64,000 nt of DNA from an uncultured Dorea sp. (GTDB lineage Bacteria > Bacillota > Clostridia > Lachnospirales > Lachnospiraceae): positions 27,940 through 91,939 of the forward strand of contig CANTDX010000008.1 of assembly GCA_947652615.1 (NCBI GenBank), written 5' to 3'. Shown piece by piece: positions 16,414 to 25,935 of the stretch. Every line of letters starts with the position of its first letter. The first letter of the stretch is position 1. The translations under genes and the position numbers were made by a program. A model generated the notes under the pieces. That model was not told where the DNA came from and searched no databases. It saw only the letters and a list, made by a program, of their open reading frames with translations.

Positions 16414-17205
16414 TCAATAACTCTGCATCGCCGCCACAAGCGCGTCCTTCTGCGGCGCCGCTTCAGCAGAATAACCCACAGACATCACAAACACATATCC
16501 ATCCACCAGACGCACATACTGGTCCATATGCATCTCTCCGACCGAAGCATCGTAAACCATCTTCTCATGGACACAGCGGTAAGTCTCACCGCCGATACTC
16601 TCTTCCGTAACCCCCTCAAAGGTCAGCCCCAGGCTATCTGTGATATCCCGCTCTATACTCTTCTGCATCAGATTCAGATACTGGTCTATCGTCATGCTAT
16701 CGAAGACCTTCTCAATCCCTATATTGACCGTCACATTGCCGGAATCTTCTACCGCCCCCAGTACATACCGCACATTCCCATAATCCTGGGCATTCTCAAG
16801 TCTCTCCTGCCCTTCTTCTGTCATGAACTCATCTGCCGCAATATCCTGCGCATACCCCAGTTCATCTCCGGACAGCATAATATAATTCTCAGGCAGCTCC
16901 ATCCTTAAATTGAACCACTCGTTGGTATAAGAATTCCCGTCAAGTGAACCGTACATTGTCTGGTCTTCTTCTCCGGAGACGCCGTCTGTATCATCAACGT
17001 CCGTTCCATCCGTTTCTTCAGGCTCTGTTATCTCTTCCACTTCCGACTCATCTTCCTGCCACGAATAATCTTCAGCGCCCCTGACCAACGGCTTCTGTGT
17101 ACTATACCTGTGCACCGCTGTAACCAACAACCTGGCAGACGTCGCGATACCCGCTACTCCGCAGATGACTGCAGCCGCCACCAATACCTTATTCCAATGC
17201 TTCAT
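16414..17205 (-). CDS. Membrane-anchored protein of unknown function inside the pur run
   Basis: 263 aa with one N-terminal membrane segment (about residues 7-29, KVLVAAAVICGVAGIATSA), no lipobox, a strongly acidic linker (about 45-88, rich in E, D, T) and a globular extracytoplasmic C-terminal domain (about 90-263) with alternating strands. It is likely a signal-anchored outer-face protein. No named domain recognised. An AAGGAG site precedes the ATG; purN is 11 bases upstream and purD 25 downstream, so it is cotranscribed with purine genes. A role in purine synthesis is not implied by its sequence. Confidence 0.75.
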   Translation of the reverse strand: MKHWNKVLVAAAVICGVAGIATSARLLVTAVHRYSTQKPLVRGAEDYSWQEDESEVEEITEPEETDGTDVDDTDGVSGEEDQTMYGSLDGNSYTNEWFNLRMELPENYIMLSGDELGYAQDIAADEFMTEEGQERLENAQDYGNVRYVLGAVEDSGNVTVNIGIEKVFDSMTIDQYLNLMQKSIERDITDSLGLTFEGVTEESIGGETYRCVHEKMVYDASVGEMHMDQYVRLVDGYVFVMSVGYSAEAAPQKDALVAAMQSY

Positions 17206-17216
17206 CTTCGTTCTCC

Positions 17217-17843
17217 TTACTGACTCACAATAGCTTTCCCCGACCGTACTGTCACTTTTCCATTCGCGATCAGATCAATGGCCTGGGGCAGTATCTTCCA
17301 CTCTGCCTGCTCCATCACGCGCTTCTGCAGAATCTCCGGTGTATCATCAGGCTCCACCTCCACTGCCTTCTGAAGGATGATGGGTCCCGTATCCGTTCCC
17401 TCATCTACAAAATGCACGGTCGCACCCACAACCTTCACTCCGCGCGAAAGGGCCGCTTCATGCACCTTAAGCCCATAGAACCCAGTACCGCAGAATGACG
17501 GGATCAGAGACGGATGAATGTTGATGATCCGATTCCTGTATTTCGAGATCATAGCCGGAGGGATCACAACAAGGAAGCCGGCCAGTACGATAAGATCCGG
17601 CTTCCATTCATCTACTGCTTCGATAAACTTCTCATTAAATTCTTCTCTGGACGCATAATCCTTCGGCGAGATACACCGATTGGCAATCCCATGGTCTCTG
17701 GCTCTTAACAGGGCATAGGCATTCTTATTGTTGCTGATTACTCCGGTAATCCTGGTATTGGTAATACTGCCGGATTCCACCGCGTCAATGATCGCCTGTA
17801 GATTCGTTCCTCCGCCGGATACAAGTACCACTACATCTAGCAT
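17217..17843 (-). CDS. purN: Phosphoribosylglycinamide formyltransferase
   Basis: Transfers a formyl group from 10-formyl-THF to GAR, giving FGAR. It shows the N-terminal [12 protein letters not shown] nucleotide segment, the catalytic Asn-Ile-His motif ([11 protein letters not shown]) and the catalytic Asp motif ([14 protein letters not shown]). 208 aa fits. It overlaps purM by 7 bases, and an AAAGGAG site lies within the end of purM, indicating translational coupling. Confidence 0.96.
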   Translation of the reverse strand: MLDVVVLVSGGGTNLQAIIDAVESGSITNTRITGVISNNKNAYALLRARDHGIANRCISPKDYASREEFNEKFIEAVDEWKPDLIVLAGFLVVIPPAMISKYRNRIINIHPSLIPSFCGTGFYGLKVHEAALSRGVKVVGATVHFVDEGTDTGPIILQKAVEVEPDDTPEILQKRVMEQAEWKILPQAIDLIANGKVTVRSGKAIVSQ

Positions 17844-18862
17844 AATGTAACTCCTTTATCTCCTGCTTCTACACGGCCTACCACATATGGCTGCTCACCT
17901 GCCGTCCGTATCGCCTCCATTGCCTGATCCGCATCGGCCGGATCAACCGCGATGACCATTCCGAGTCCCATATTGAAGGTATTGTACATCATCTCTTCTG
18001 CAATATCCCCCTTCTTCGCCAGAAGATCAAAGATCGCAGGAACCTCATAGCTGTCCTTCTCGATCACCGCCCTTGCGCCCTTTGGCAGCATCCGCGGGAT
18101 ATTCTCATAGAAGCCGCCGCCCGTGATATGGCTGCAGCCCTTGACAGTCACACCGCTGTCCTTCACACTCTTCAACGCCCTGACGTAGATCTTCGTAGGC
18201 TCAAGCAGCGCCTCGCCAAGCGTCTTCCCCAGTTCATCATAATATGTATCCAGCGATTCCTTCGTCATCTCGAATACCTTGCGCACAAGCGAGAAACCAT
18301 TGCTGTGGACACCGCTTGACGCCATGCCGATCAACACATCGCCCGGTCTGATATTCTCACCGCTGATGATCTCCTTCTTATCTGCCACCCCGACCGCGAA
18401 TCCCGCCAGGTCATACTCATCCTCCGGCATAAGCCCCGGATGCTCCGCAGTCTCGCCGCCTACCAGAGCACAGCCGGACTGCTTGCAGCCCTCCGCCACG
18501 CCGCTTACGATAGAGGCGATCTTCTCAGGATAATTCTTGCCGCAGGCGATATAATCCAGGAAGAATAACGGCTCGCCGCCCGAACATGCGATATCGTTGA
18601 CACACATGGCAACCGCGTCGATGCCGATGGTATCATGCTTGTCCATCAGGAACGCAAGCTTCACCTTGGTTCCGCATCCGTCTGTCCCGGACAGAAGGAC
18701 CGGCTCGTCCATCTTCTTGATCCCGCTTAAGTCAAATGCTCCTGCAAATCCGCCAAGCCCGCCCAGTACCTCCGGGCGCATCGTCTCCTTCACATGCTTC
18801 TTCATCAATTCTACTGATCTGTATCCGGCTTCGATATCCACTCCGGCTTTCTTATAATCCAT
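17837..18862 (-). CDS. purM: Phosphoribosylformylglycinamidine cyclo-ligase (AIR synthetase)
   Basis: Closes the imidazole ring: FGAM plus ATP gives AIR. Starts [13 protein letters not shown], with [32 protein letters not shown] and [16 protein letters not shown], all hallmark PurM segments. ATG 18862 is chosen for its GAGGT site 7 bases upstream; a longer frame to 18886 has no ribosome site. 341 aa is standard. It is 51 bases after purE. Confidence 0.96.
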   Translation of the reverse strand: MDYKKAGVDIEAGYRSVELMKKHVKETMRPEVLGGLGGFAGAFDLSGIKKMDEPVLLSGTDGCGTKVKLAFLMDKHDTIGIDAVAMCVNDIACSGGEPLFFLDYIACGKNYPEKIASIVSGVAEGCKQSGCALVGGETAEHPGLMPEDEYDLAGFAVGVADKKEIISGENIRPGDVLIGMASSGVHSNGFSLVRKVFEMTKESLDTYYDELGKTLGEALLEPTKIYVRALKSVKDSGVTVKGCSHITGGGFYENIPRMLPKGARAVIEKDSYEVPAIFDLLAKKGDIAEEMMYNTFNMGLGMVIAVDPADADQAMEAIRTAGEQPYVVGRVEAGDKGVTLC

Positions 18863-18913
18863 ATGCTCTACCTCGCTTTTCAACAACTTCCGATACTCTC
18901 ATCATCGGCTAAA

Positions 18914-19423
18914 TTACTGCGCCAGATACGCCTCGTATCCGATCTCATCTAACTTCGCTGCCTTCCCCTGCACGGTCTCCTTCATCTCCCTGGAATAATC
19001 CTTAAGCTTATTCAATAATTCCTCATCAGATGTTGCAAGGATCTTCGCTGCAAGGATCGCCGCATTCATACCTCCGTCGATAGCAACCGTTGCAACCGGG
19101 ATTCCCGGCGGCATCTGAACGATAGAAAACAGTGCGTCTTCACCTGCCAGATTCTTGCCTGACATCGGCACGCCGATAACCGGCATTGGAAACAGCGCCG
19201 CGCACATACCCGGCAGATGCGCCGCCATCCCGGCTCCTGCGATGATCACCTTCATCCCCTTTCCCTCTGCGGCCTTCGCCCATTCGAAGAATACATCCGG
19301 CTCACGGTGGGCAGAGATGATCGTCATCTCATAATCAATCCCTAATTTCTCCAGCATCGCCGCAGCCTTGCTCATGACCTTAAGGTCTGAGTCGCTGCCC
19401 ATCACAATTCCTACTCTTGGCAT
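18914..19423 (-). CDS. purE: 5-(carboxyamino)imidazole ribonucleotide mutase
   Basis: Class I PurE, converting N5-CAIR to CAIR. Visible are MGSDSDLKVM, the catalytic His in SAHREPD (about 42-48), AGMAAHLPG, and SGKNLAGEDALFSIVQMP. 169 aa fits the class I enzyme, which normally needs PurK; no purK or purC is nearby. The 60-bp spacer to the M29 peptidase gene holds no clear terminator and only a weak TATAAA, so purE may be read through from the pyr side. Confidence 0.95.
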   Translation of the reverse strand: MPRVGIVMGSDSDLKVMSKAAAMLEKLGIDYEMTIISAHREPDVFFEWAKAAEGKGMKVIIAGAGMAAHLPGMCAALFPMPVIGVPMSGKNLAGEDALFSIVQMPPGIPVATVAIDGGMNAAILAAKILATSDEELLNKLKDYSREMKETVQGKAAKLDEIGYEAYLAQ

Positions 19424-19483
19424 ACCTCTTCATCCTTTCTTCTGTGTATATTTTATAATGCATTTTCATGCGTTCATGATACC

Positions 19484-21538
19484 TTATTTATCTTGATTTT
19501 TCAATGGCTCGTTGAGAATCTCGGTTCCGGGCAATACGAATCTGCCCTCCGACAGCAGCACGATCTCTTCGCCTTCTCTTGTAATCACCGCAATACGCGC
19601 CAGCTCCTCATACGGGATCGTGATATCCGTATGGCACTGATAATACGCCTTCGACACATCTTCTCTGCGCAAAATGGATACGGCGTTATCCTTGGCTATG
19701 ATCTCCTTCCCGTTGGGATTATATACCCTGACATCCTCGCTCCAGCTATAGCAGGTATCCCCTACCGCAAAATGCGGGCCCATCTTCTCGGCGATCAGAA
19801 TCGGCATCTTCTCTTCGATCCCGTATTTCCTCGCCGCCACATAAGCCGTGGTGTTGGTCCCGATGGCGAACTCTCCCAGCGGGAGGGACGGGTGCTTATG
19901 GAGGATATTGTCGAAAATGTACTCCTTATTCTCCGTCTCCTTCTCGAAATTCCCGCAATGGTAATCCGTGATCATCCCGTCGGCAAATGTGATCTCAAGA
20001 TCCCTGTACTGCAGCTCATTCAGGTAGACCTTGCTTACATGCAGTGTCCCGCCGGTCCCTTCAAGTACCGGAGAAGTGAATACTTCCCCTACCGGTATAT
20101 TCACGTCCGCCACGCAGTTCTCGAATATCGTCTCTTTCTCCGGATTGCCGAGCTTATGCAGATACACCTTAAGATCCGTCCTGTTGCCGTTGCCGCCCAG
20201 GATATGGACATATTCACCCTGATCCAGGGCATCGATCAACGTCTGCTGTACCCGCTCATAGGCCTTCGCATCCAGGGTATTGATACGGATGATCTCGTCG
20301 AAGATCTCTTCATACTGTTCCCCGATCTCCGGCAGCGGATAGGCAACGATCGTAAAGCTCCTCTCATCACCCCTGATATACTGGTTGACGATCTGACTCT
20401 GCCGGCTTAAGAAATGGAGCTGCAGTTCCTCCTGCTTCTTCGTAAGGCGGATCACTTCTTCCTTCTGCACAGGCGTAAACGGCTCTTCACCGAACATATC
20501 AATACATGCCGGCCCTGCCATCTTTCCTGCCTGGGCCTTATGGCGCTCATATGTGGTCTGGATCACCTCAAGCTTGCGCTCCACGAACTTCTTATCCAGG
20601 AATAACGCCTGGTCATTGCGATGGTCATACTCATACTGCTTATTGGCGATCGCCCCGTAATAGCCGATCTTCAGGTGTTCTCGCTTCGTCAGCACGCTGA
20701 CCGGAGAACGGTTCACAACAGGTCTTAGGCCCATTTTCTCAAAATTCTCTATAGCCCTGCGGATCACCCTCTCGAACCCAAGCACATAGCGGATCTCCAC
20801 AACACCCTTCTTCGACAGATCCTTCCCTGTATTGACGAATCCTGTTCGAAAGCCTTCTGTGTAGACATCTGCCATCTTCCGGATCACTTCCTCCGGAAGT
20901 CCGCTGAGATGCCGTGCCGTGCGAAGCTCGTTCTCACTGATATACTCGCCGAACCTGTACAGGTACCTCAGATCCTCAAGGTCGCTGTTCATAACGATAT
21001 CCGCAGCAAAGGATCCTTCCGGATCGACCTGTTCACGGATCCTGTCTGCAGCAAACACATCACAGTAATCACTGGCATACCAGTAAATATGATCCCTGAT
21101 CTGACTGATCCGCTCATTCTCCGGCGTCTCCTCCTCGAACAGATTATAGACCTCTATCAGCAGCTCATACAGAATATCCAGATACTCTGTCTTCTGTTCA
21201 AACACATATGCGACGGCGCCCCGAAGCTCCGTATACAGGAAGCTTAAGATCTGACCGTACCCCTCTCCTAACTTCCGGGCTGCAAAGGATGGGTTCGCAT
21301 AGCTTGTCTCATACGCCTCCGGCAAGATATCCTGATACAGCCGCCGGTTCCACTCTGCGAGCTCATCCGCTCCCATCTCCCGGCAGGTTCCGTCTGCGAT
21401 CTTCGTCCTGACCTCATCGATCATCCCGATAAAATCAGCCATCTTCCGAAAATACTCCCGGAAGGGAGGCTTCACCGTCTCCTCAGTCCTGATATCACGG
21501 ATACGTCCCGCCGCTAATTCATATCTCTCATCTATCAT
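19484..21538 (-). CDS. M29-family aminopeptidase with long N-terminal extension
   Basis: Cytosolic metallo-aminopeptidase. The C-terminal part (about residues 300-684) is M29 (AmpS/AmpT/PepS-like), with a dinuclear-metal set visible: Glu in FTSPVLEGTGG, Glu in LGEFAIGTN, His in EKMGPHFAVGDT and His-x-Asp in CHTDITI. The first 290 or so residues are a helical domain absent from ordinary 410-aa members. Start ATG 21538 overlaps the upstream stop as ATGA and has a GGGGG-type site; the frame stays open to 21613 without another. Confidence 0.78.
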   Translation of the reverse strand: MIDERYELAAGRIRDIRTEETVKPPFREYFRKMADFIGMIDEVRTKIADGTCREMGADELAEWNRRLYQDILPEAYETSYANPSFAARKLGEGYGQILSFLYTELRGAVAYVFEQKTEYLDILYELLIEVYNLFEEETPENERISQIRDHIYWYASDYCDVFAADRIREQVDPEGSFAADIVMNSDLEDLRYLYRFGEYISENELRTARHLSGLPEEVIRKMADVYTEGFRTGFVNTGKDLSKKGVVEIRYVLGFERVIRRAIENFEKMGLRPVVNRSPVSVLTKREHLKIGYYGAIANKQYEYDHRNDQALFLDKKFVERKLEVIQTTYERHKAQAGKMAGPACIDMFGEEPFTPVQKEEVIRLTKKQEELQLHFLSRQSQIVNQYIRGDERSFTIVAYPLPEIGEQYEEIFDEIIRINTLDAKAYERVQQTLIDALDQGEYVHILGGNGNRTDLKVYLHKLGNPEKETIFENCVADVNIPVGEVFTSPVLEGTGGTLHVSKVYLNELQYRDLEITFADGMITDYHCGNFEKETENKEYIFDNILHKHPSLPLGEFAIGTNTTAYVAARKYGIEEKMPILIAEKMGPHFAVGDTCYSWSEDVRVYNPNGKEIIAKDNAVSILRREDVSKAYYQCHTDITIPYEELARIAVITREGEEIVLLSEGRFVLPGTEILNEPLKNQDK

Positions 21539-21927
21539 CTCACAAGCCCCCTGATAAATATTACCGCAAGTCCGAGAAATACCGCCGTATTGATGCCGAT
21601 TCCCACCTTGCACGTGATGTAGTTCCTGTCTCTCTCCTTAAGGCCGCGCAAACCCAGCCATATCCCGATTCCGGTAAGCGCCATGGTCCCCAGTCCCACA
21701 AATCCTATGAGCATACCGACCTCTCCCTTCTCTCGAAAAGAGATAGACACCATTAAAAACAACAGAAGAAGAACCACAAAAGCATAACCGCAGGAATAGA
21801 TCCCTTTCCTCGCATGGCGAGGCTTCGCCTGTCCATACTTCGTGATTCTCTTCCTCTGCTTCTCTCTGGCTTTCGCCAGCGCCTTTGCCCTATCTTCTTC
21901 TGTTACGATCTTTCTTCCTATTAACAT
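21535..21927 (-). CDS. Small three-helix membrane protein, unknown
   Basis: 130 aa. A strongly basic cytoplasmic N-terminus (about residues 1-45, many K/R) is followed by three membrane segments (about 47-65, 72-92 and 105-127). No functional motif recognised; similar small proteins are common in Lachnospiraceae nucleotide clusters by my recollection, unverified. ATG has an AAGGAG site. It overlaps the VanZ-like gene by 38 bases and the peptidase gene by 4, so all are one transcript. Confidence 0.7.
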   Translation of the reverse strand: MLIGRKIVTEEDRAKALAKAREKQRKRITKYGQAKPRHARKGIYSCGYAFVVLLLLFLMVSISFREKGEVGMLIGFVGLGTMALTGIGIWLGLRGLKERDRNYITCKVGIGINTAVFLGLAVIFIRGLVR

Positions 21928-22375
21928 ATCTTCTCCTTACTGCGGCGCAGATTACGAATATGACATAACCCGCAAGCCCTCCTATGGTATTCAAAAGCAG
22001 ATCGTCCACATCGAAGCTGCCCACCTTCGTGATCAACTGAAAAGTCTCTACACAGAGACTAAGCCCGAAACTATAGAAGACCGTCGTGAAAAAACTCCTG
22101 TATCGGCTTGCCATCGGCATAAAGAAACCAAACGGCATAAAAATGATCACATTTCCAAACAGATTCGTAAACATGGCAAACATGCCGACCTGGTCCCTGT
22201 AATTCCAGAATCTCTTGATCTCCCTGAAAAGCACAAGGTTATAACGGTACTCCTCCATCTCGCCTGTCCGCCCATACCAGTCAGAAAATAATAGAAAATA
22301 TATAATAAACGCAATATACAATACAAATAATATCTTTCCTAAAAACCGGATTCTCTTATATCCTTTCAAATTCAA
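21890..22375 (-). CDS. VanZ-like family membrane protein
   Basis: 161 aa with about four membrane segments. The family core is visible: NLVLFREIKRFWNY, NLFGNVIIFMPFGFFMP and a late segment SFDVDDLLLNTIGGLAGYVIF with the paired Asp typical of VanZ. VanZ gives low teicoplanin resistance in Tn1546, but most chromosomal members have no assigned role. The start is TTG at 22375, about 9 bases after AAAGGA; no ATG fits. Its 3' end overlaps the next gene by 38 bases. Confidence 0.82.
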   Translation of the reverse strand: MNLKGYKRIRFLGKILFVLYIAFIIYFLLFSDWYGRTGEMEEYRYNLVLFREIKRFWNYRDQVGMFAMFTNLFGNVIIFMPFGFFMPMASRYRSFFTTVFYSFGLSLCVETFQLITKVGSFDVDDLLLNTIGGLAGYVIFVICAAVRRRYVNRKKDRNRRR

Positions 22376-22390
22376 ACAGCAGGATCCTTT

Positions 22391-22543
22391 CTAAAACGTA
22401 AGTCCTTTTTTCCATTTTAGCAGACGCGCTCCGCTCACGATCGTAATAATGCCGGCTGTGATTCCCACGATCGTCACGACAACACCTACCGCAATACTTG
22501 CGATCCCGGCAAAATTCATCGCCTTATAGATCTTTTCATTCAT
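22391..22543 (-). CDS. Small single-helix membrane protein (50 aa)
   Basis: Starts MNEKIYKAMNFAGIASI and has one long hydrophobic segment (about residues 10-40, Gly/Ile/Val rich) that could form one helix or a tight hairpin, ending in a basic tail (LLKWKKG). ATG 22543 follows AGGAGG; the frame extends to 22588 but without a ribosome site and overlapping pyrE. Function unknown. Cotranscribed with pyrE. Confidence 0.65.
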   Translation of the reverse strand: MNEKIYKAMNFAGIASIAVGVVVTIVGITAGIITIVSGARLLKWKKGLTF

Positions 22544-22556
22544 ACAAGCCTTCCTC

Positions 22557-23231
22557 CTATACACCGTACTGTTTATAATATGCGTCAATTGCAGCTTTTA
22601 ATGTATCATCAATAATAATTCTTCCCCGGCACTCCCTGTTATAAAGATATTCTACCACCTCGTCCATGGTCACAATCGCATTCGCCCCGAATCCATACAA
22701 ATCCTTGATCTCATCTAACGCGCATTTCTTCCCGCCTTTGCCGACCTCCATGCGGTTCAGCGATACCATAAGCCCCTTCACTTCCACGTCTGCCTGGGCC
22801 TTGATAATCGGGAAGGTCTCTTCGATGGATTTGCCGGAGGTCGTCACATCCTCAATGATCACTACTCTGTCTCCATCCTTAAGCTTACTTCCCAGGAGGA
22901 TCCCCGTATCACCGTGATCCTTCACTTCCTTGCGGTTCGAACAGTACCGGATATCCTTCCCATATAATTCGCTGATCGCCATCGCCGCCGCAACCGAAAG
23001 CGGGATTCCCTTATAGGCCGGCCCGAACAGTATGTCAAAATCAAGACCGTAGTGATCGTGGATCGCTCTCGCGTAGTATTCTCCGAGCCTGCGAAGCTGG
23101 GTTCCCGTCACATAGGCGCCTGCATTCATGAAGAACGGCGACTTCCTCCCGCTCTTCAATGTAAATTCTCCGAATTTCAAGACATCAGATTCTACCATGA
23201 ACTCGATAAATTCCTGCTTATATAATTCCAT
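22557..23231 (-). CDS. pyrE: Orotate phosphoribosyltransferase
   Basis: Couples orotate to PRPP, giving OMP. Key segments: KFGEFTLKSGRKSPFF at the N-terminus, FGPAYKGIPL, RKEVKDHGDTG, and the PRPP loop VVIIEDVTTSGKS (about 122-134). 224 aa is normal. It has its own promoter whose -35 overlaps the pyrD stop codon, so it can be made independently of the upstream pyr genes. Confidence 0.96.
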   Translation of the reverse strand: MELYKQEFIEFMVESDVLKFGEFTLKSGRKSPFFMNAGAYVTGTQLRRLGEYYARAIHDHYGLDFDILFGPAYKGIPLSVAAAMAISELYGKDIRYCSNRKEVKDHGDTGILLGSKLKDGDRVVIIEDVTTSGKSIEETFPIIKAQADVEVKGLMVSLNRMEVGKGGKKCALDEIKDLYGFGANAIVTMDEVVEYLYNRECRGRIIIDDTLKAAIDAYYKQYGV

Positions 23232-23261
23232 CCTTCTAAACCTCCCATATCTACAGACTTT

Positions 23262-23290
23262 ATTCTATCATAACTCAAATCTATTTTCAA
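23262..23290 (-). promoter_or_regulatory. Internal promoter of pyrE
   Basis: On minus, TTGAAA (23290-23285), a 17-bp spacer and TAGAAT (23267-23262) preceded by TGA (extended -10). It lies in the 55-bp gap after pyrD. Confidence 0.65.
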
Positions 23291-24201
23291 TTTATTCCTG
23301 CGTGCACCGCGCCGACCAATTCCCGGACGTCATTCATCCGATTCTGCCTTAAGTATTCTTCTATCCCCTCGATGATCTCCATCGTCACCGCCGGATTATG
23401 GAAATTCGCCGTTCCCACCGATACGGCGCTGGCCCCCGCGAGCATCATCTCGATCGCATCCTCAGCACTGGCAATCCCCCCCATACCGATGATCGGAACC
23501 TTCACAGCCTGGAACGCCTGATATACCATCCGCACGGCGATTGGGTGAATGGCTGGACCGGAGACGCCTCCCGTCTGGTTCGCCAGAGCAAAAGTCCGCC
23601 GATGGATATCGATCTTCATCCCCGTCAGCGTGTTGATCAGAGATACCGCGTCGGCTCCTCCTGCCTCTACAGCCTTCGCCATCTCGGCAATATCCGTCAC
23701 ATTGGGACTGAGTTTCATGATCACCGGCTGTTTCGCGTACTTTTTGACTTCCTTGGTAATATCCTCCGCTGACTTAGGACTCTGTCCGAACGCGATACCC
23801 CCTTCTTTTACATTAGGGCAGGAAATATTGATCTCCAGCATATCTACAGCTTCATCCGCAAGCCGTTCTGCAACCTCGCAGTAATCCTCAGCGGATTTCC
23901 CGCAGACGTTGACAATAATCTTCGTATCATACTGTCTTAAGAAGGGAATGTCTCTCTCACAGAATAGATCGATCCCCGGATTCTGCAGTCCGATGGCATT
24001 CATCATCCCTCCATAGACTTCCGCGACCCGGGGTGTAGGATTCCCCGGCCACGGAACATTGGCAACTCCCTTCGTAGTCACCGCTCCAAGTCTGTTAAGA
24101 TCTATAAACTCCGCGAACTCCGCACCGGAACCAAATGTCCCGGAGGCTACCGTCACCGGATTCTTCCACTCTATTCCCGCAATATTAACCTTCATATTCA
24201 T
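23287..24201 (-). CDS. pyrD: Dihydroorotate dehydrogenase B, catalytic subunit
   Basis: FMN enzyme oxidising dihydroorotate to orotate. Type 1B is shown by the active-site Cys in [12 protein letters not shown] (about 127-138) and by the adjacent pyrK. Other segments: [22 protein letters not shown] and [14 protein letters not shown] (phosphate of FMN). 304 aa fits. The start overlaps the pyrK stop by one base (TGATG) behind a GGAGGTGGAG site. It forms the heterotetramer with PyrK. Confidence 0.96.
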   Translation of the reverse strand: MNMKVNIAGIEWKNPVTVASGTFGSGAEFAEFIDLNRLGAVTTKGVANVPWPGNPTPRVAEVYGGMMNAIGLQNPGIDLFCERDIPFLRQYDTKIIVNVCGKSAEDYCEVAERLADEAVDMLEINISCPNVKEGGIAFGQSPKSAEDITKEVKKYAKQPVIMKLSPNVTDIAEMAKAVEAGGADAVSLINTLTGMKIDIHRRTFALANQTGGVSGPAIHPIAVRMVYQAFQAVKVPIIGMGGIASAEDAIEMMLAGASAVSVGTANFHNPAVTMEIIEGIEEYLRQNRMNDVRELVGAVHAGIN

Positions 24202-24986
24202 CAGATCTCCACCTCCGTCGACAGGAATACCGGACCGTCCTTGCAGATCCGTCTGTTATGCACATTGCTGTGGCTGTCCCGCTCCTTCGTCCGGCAGACA
24301 CATCCAAGACATGCTCCGATCCCGCACGCCATCCTCTCCTCCAGAGATATATAGCATACAATGTTATTTCTATCGGCATATTCCTTGAGTGCACGCAGCA
24401 TAGGCCCAGGACCGCAGGCATAGATAATATCCGCCGCAAGCGCATGTCCGGCAATGGCGTCCAGTACATTCCCCTTCGTCCCCACGCTGCCGTCCTCCGT
24501 GGAAATGTAGACTTCGCCGTTCTTCTCGAATTCCTCTCTAAGGAACGTATGGGCATCACGGTACCCGACAATGATCTGCTTCTTATCACATTCCAATTCT
24601 TTGGAGAGCTCCAGGATCGGAGGCACACCGATACCGCCGCCGATCAGGAACGCCTTCTTCCCCGCAGCCTTCTCCATAGGGAACCCATTCCCCAGCGGCC
24701 CGATGATCGGAATCGAATCCCCGGCGCTCAGTTTGGAGAATTGCTCCGTACCTGTCTTCTCGCCTGTCACACGGTATACCACCCGTAGCGCCGCACCCGC
24801 CTTATCAATCTCACAAATACTGATGGGCCTTGGAAGCAGCTTGCCCGCGTCCATGGTATACATAGATATAAACTGGCCCGGAACCGCATCTGACGCAGAC
24901 TCAGTCCGGATCCACATACTGTATATCCCGTCCGCAAGCTGCTCCTGCGATACCACAACCGCTGTCTCTTTCCTTCTCTTCTCCAT
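24201..24986 (-). CDS. pyrK: Dihydroorotate dehydrogenase B, electron transfer subunit
   Basis: FAD/[2Fe-2S] protein passing electrons from PyrD to NAD+. It has a ferredoxin-reductase fold: FAD motif RPISICEI (about 52-59), NAD-binding IGGGIGVPP, and the iron-sulphur cysteines in [12 protein letters not shown] plus a later Cys in [10 protein letters not shown]. 261 aa is normal. It is 14 bases after pyrF and overlaps pyrD by one base. Confidence 0.95.
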   Translation of the reverse strand: MEKRRKETAVVVSQEQLADGIYSMWIRTESASDAVPGQFISMYTMDAGKLLPRPISICEIDKAGAALRVVYRVTGEKTGTEQFSKLSAGDSIPIIGPLGNGFPMEKAAGKKAFLIGGGIGVPPILELSKELECDKKQIIVGYRDAHTFLREEFEKNGEVYISTEDGSVGTKGNVLDAIAGHALAADIIYACGPGPMLRALKEYADRNNIVCYISLEERMACGIGACLGCVCRTKERDSHSNVHNRRICKDGPVFLSTEVEI

Positions 24987-25000
24987 TGCCTCTCTCCTAG

Positions 25001-25930
25001 TTATAATGTATTGTTTAGCGCTTCTCTGATATCCGCAGCCATATCCTCTACCGCAGCCCTTGCGGCTTCCCCGAATGCTTCTTCGCCGTATCTTGCGTAT
25101 TTCTCCTGTCTGTACGCGGCAATGATTCCGCGGGAGGAATTCACGATAGCGCCAAGGCCGTCCTCATTAAAGAAATGCACCAGATCCTTGCCTTTCCCGC
25201 CCTGTGCGCCGTACCCCGGCACCAGGATATATGCCTTAGGCATGATCTTCCTTAAGACCTTCCCCATCTCCGGATAGGTAGCGCCCACAACCGCTCCCAC
25301 ATAGCTGTATTCCTCGCCCATCAGGCTTTCTCCCCAGGCGGCCACCTTCTCGCCTACCAGTTCATACAGAGGCCTGCCGTCCACCAGCCGGTCCTGGAAT
25401 TCGCCGCTTGAAGGATTCGAGGTCTTGACCAGTACGAAGATCCCCGTCTTCTCCTCCTTACATACCTTGAGAAATGGGTTCACCCCATCTGACCCCAGAT
25501 ACGGGTTCACCGTCGCGAAATCCTCATCAAAAGGCGCGAAAGATCTGCTTCCCACCTTAACATGCCCCAGATGCCCCACCGCATATGCCGCCGAGGTAGA
25601 GCCGATGTCTCCTCTCTTCACATCGCCGATCACCACCAGCCCTTTCTCCCTGCAGTAGTCCACCGTCTTCTTGAAAGCCATAAGCCCCGGAATCCCGAAC
25701 TGCTCATACATGGCGATCTGCGGCTTCACCGCCGGGATCAGATCGTAAGTCTGATCCACGATCTCCCTGTTAAACTGCCATATCGCCTCCGCCGCCCCCT
25801 CCAAGGTCTCGCCGTACTCTCCAAACGCTTTCTTCTGTATGTGCCCCGGCACATAATCCAGCATCGGATCAAGCCCTACGACGATGGGCGCTCCTGTCTT
25901 CTTAATATTCGCTGTCAACTGATTGATCAT
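25001..25930 (-). CDS. pyrF: Orotidine 5'-phosphate decarboxylase (long, type 2)
   Basis: Last step to UMP. The catalytic Asp/Lys array is in VIGDVKRGDIGSTS (about 95-108), and PGYGAQGG with SSRGII mark the phosphate-binding C-terminus. At 309 aa it belongs to the longer subfamily 2, not the 230-aa type of Bacillus. GGAG-containing site upstream. It is 5 bases after pyrC. Confidence 0.95.
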   Translation of the reverse strand: MINQLTANIKKTGAPIVVGLDPMLDYVPGHIQKKAFGEYGETLEGAAEAIWQFNREIVDQTYDLIPAVKPQIAMYEQFGIPGLMAFKKTVDYCREKGLVVIGDVKRGDIGSTSAAYAVGHLGHVKVGSRSFAPFDEDFATVNPYLGSDGVNPFLKVCKEEKTGIFVLVKTSNPSSGEFQDRLVDGRPLYELVGEKVAAWGESLMGEEYSYVGAVVGATYPEMGKVLRKIMPKAYILVPGYGAQGGKGKDLVHFFNEDGLGAIVNSSRGIIAAYRQEKYARYGEEAFGEAARAAVEDMAADIREALNNTL

Positions 25931-25935
25931 CTGCT

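Noticed and set aside
19424..19483. Purine riboswitch or PurR site before purE
   Set aside because: The spacer is only 60 bases, lacks the conserved purine-aptamer core, and shows only a weak TATAAA.
21890..22375. Glycopeptide-resistance locus because of the VanZ-like gene
   Set aside because: No vanA/B ligase, vanH, vanX or regulators are nearby; VanZ-like proteins are widespread without resistance.
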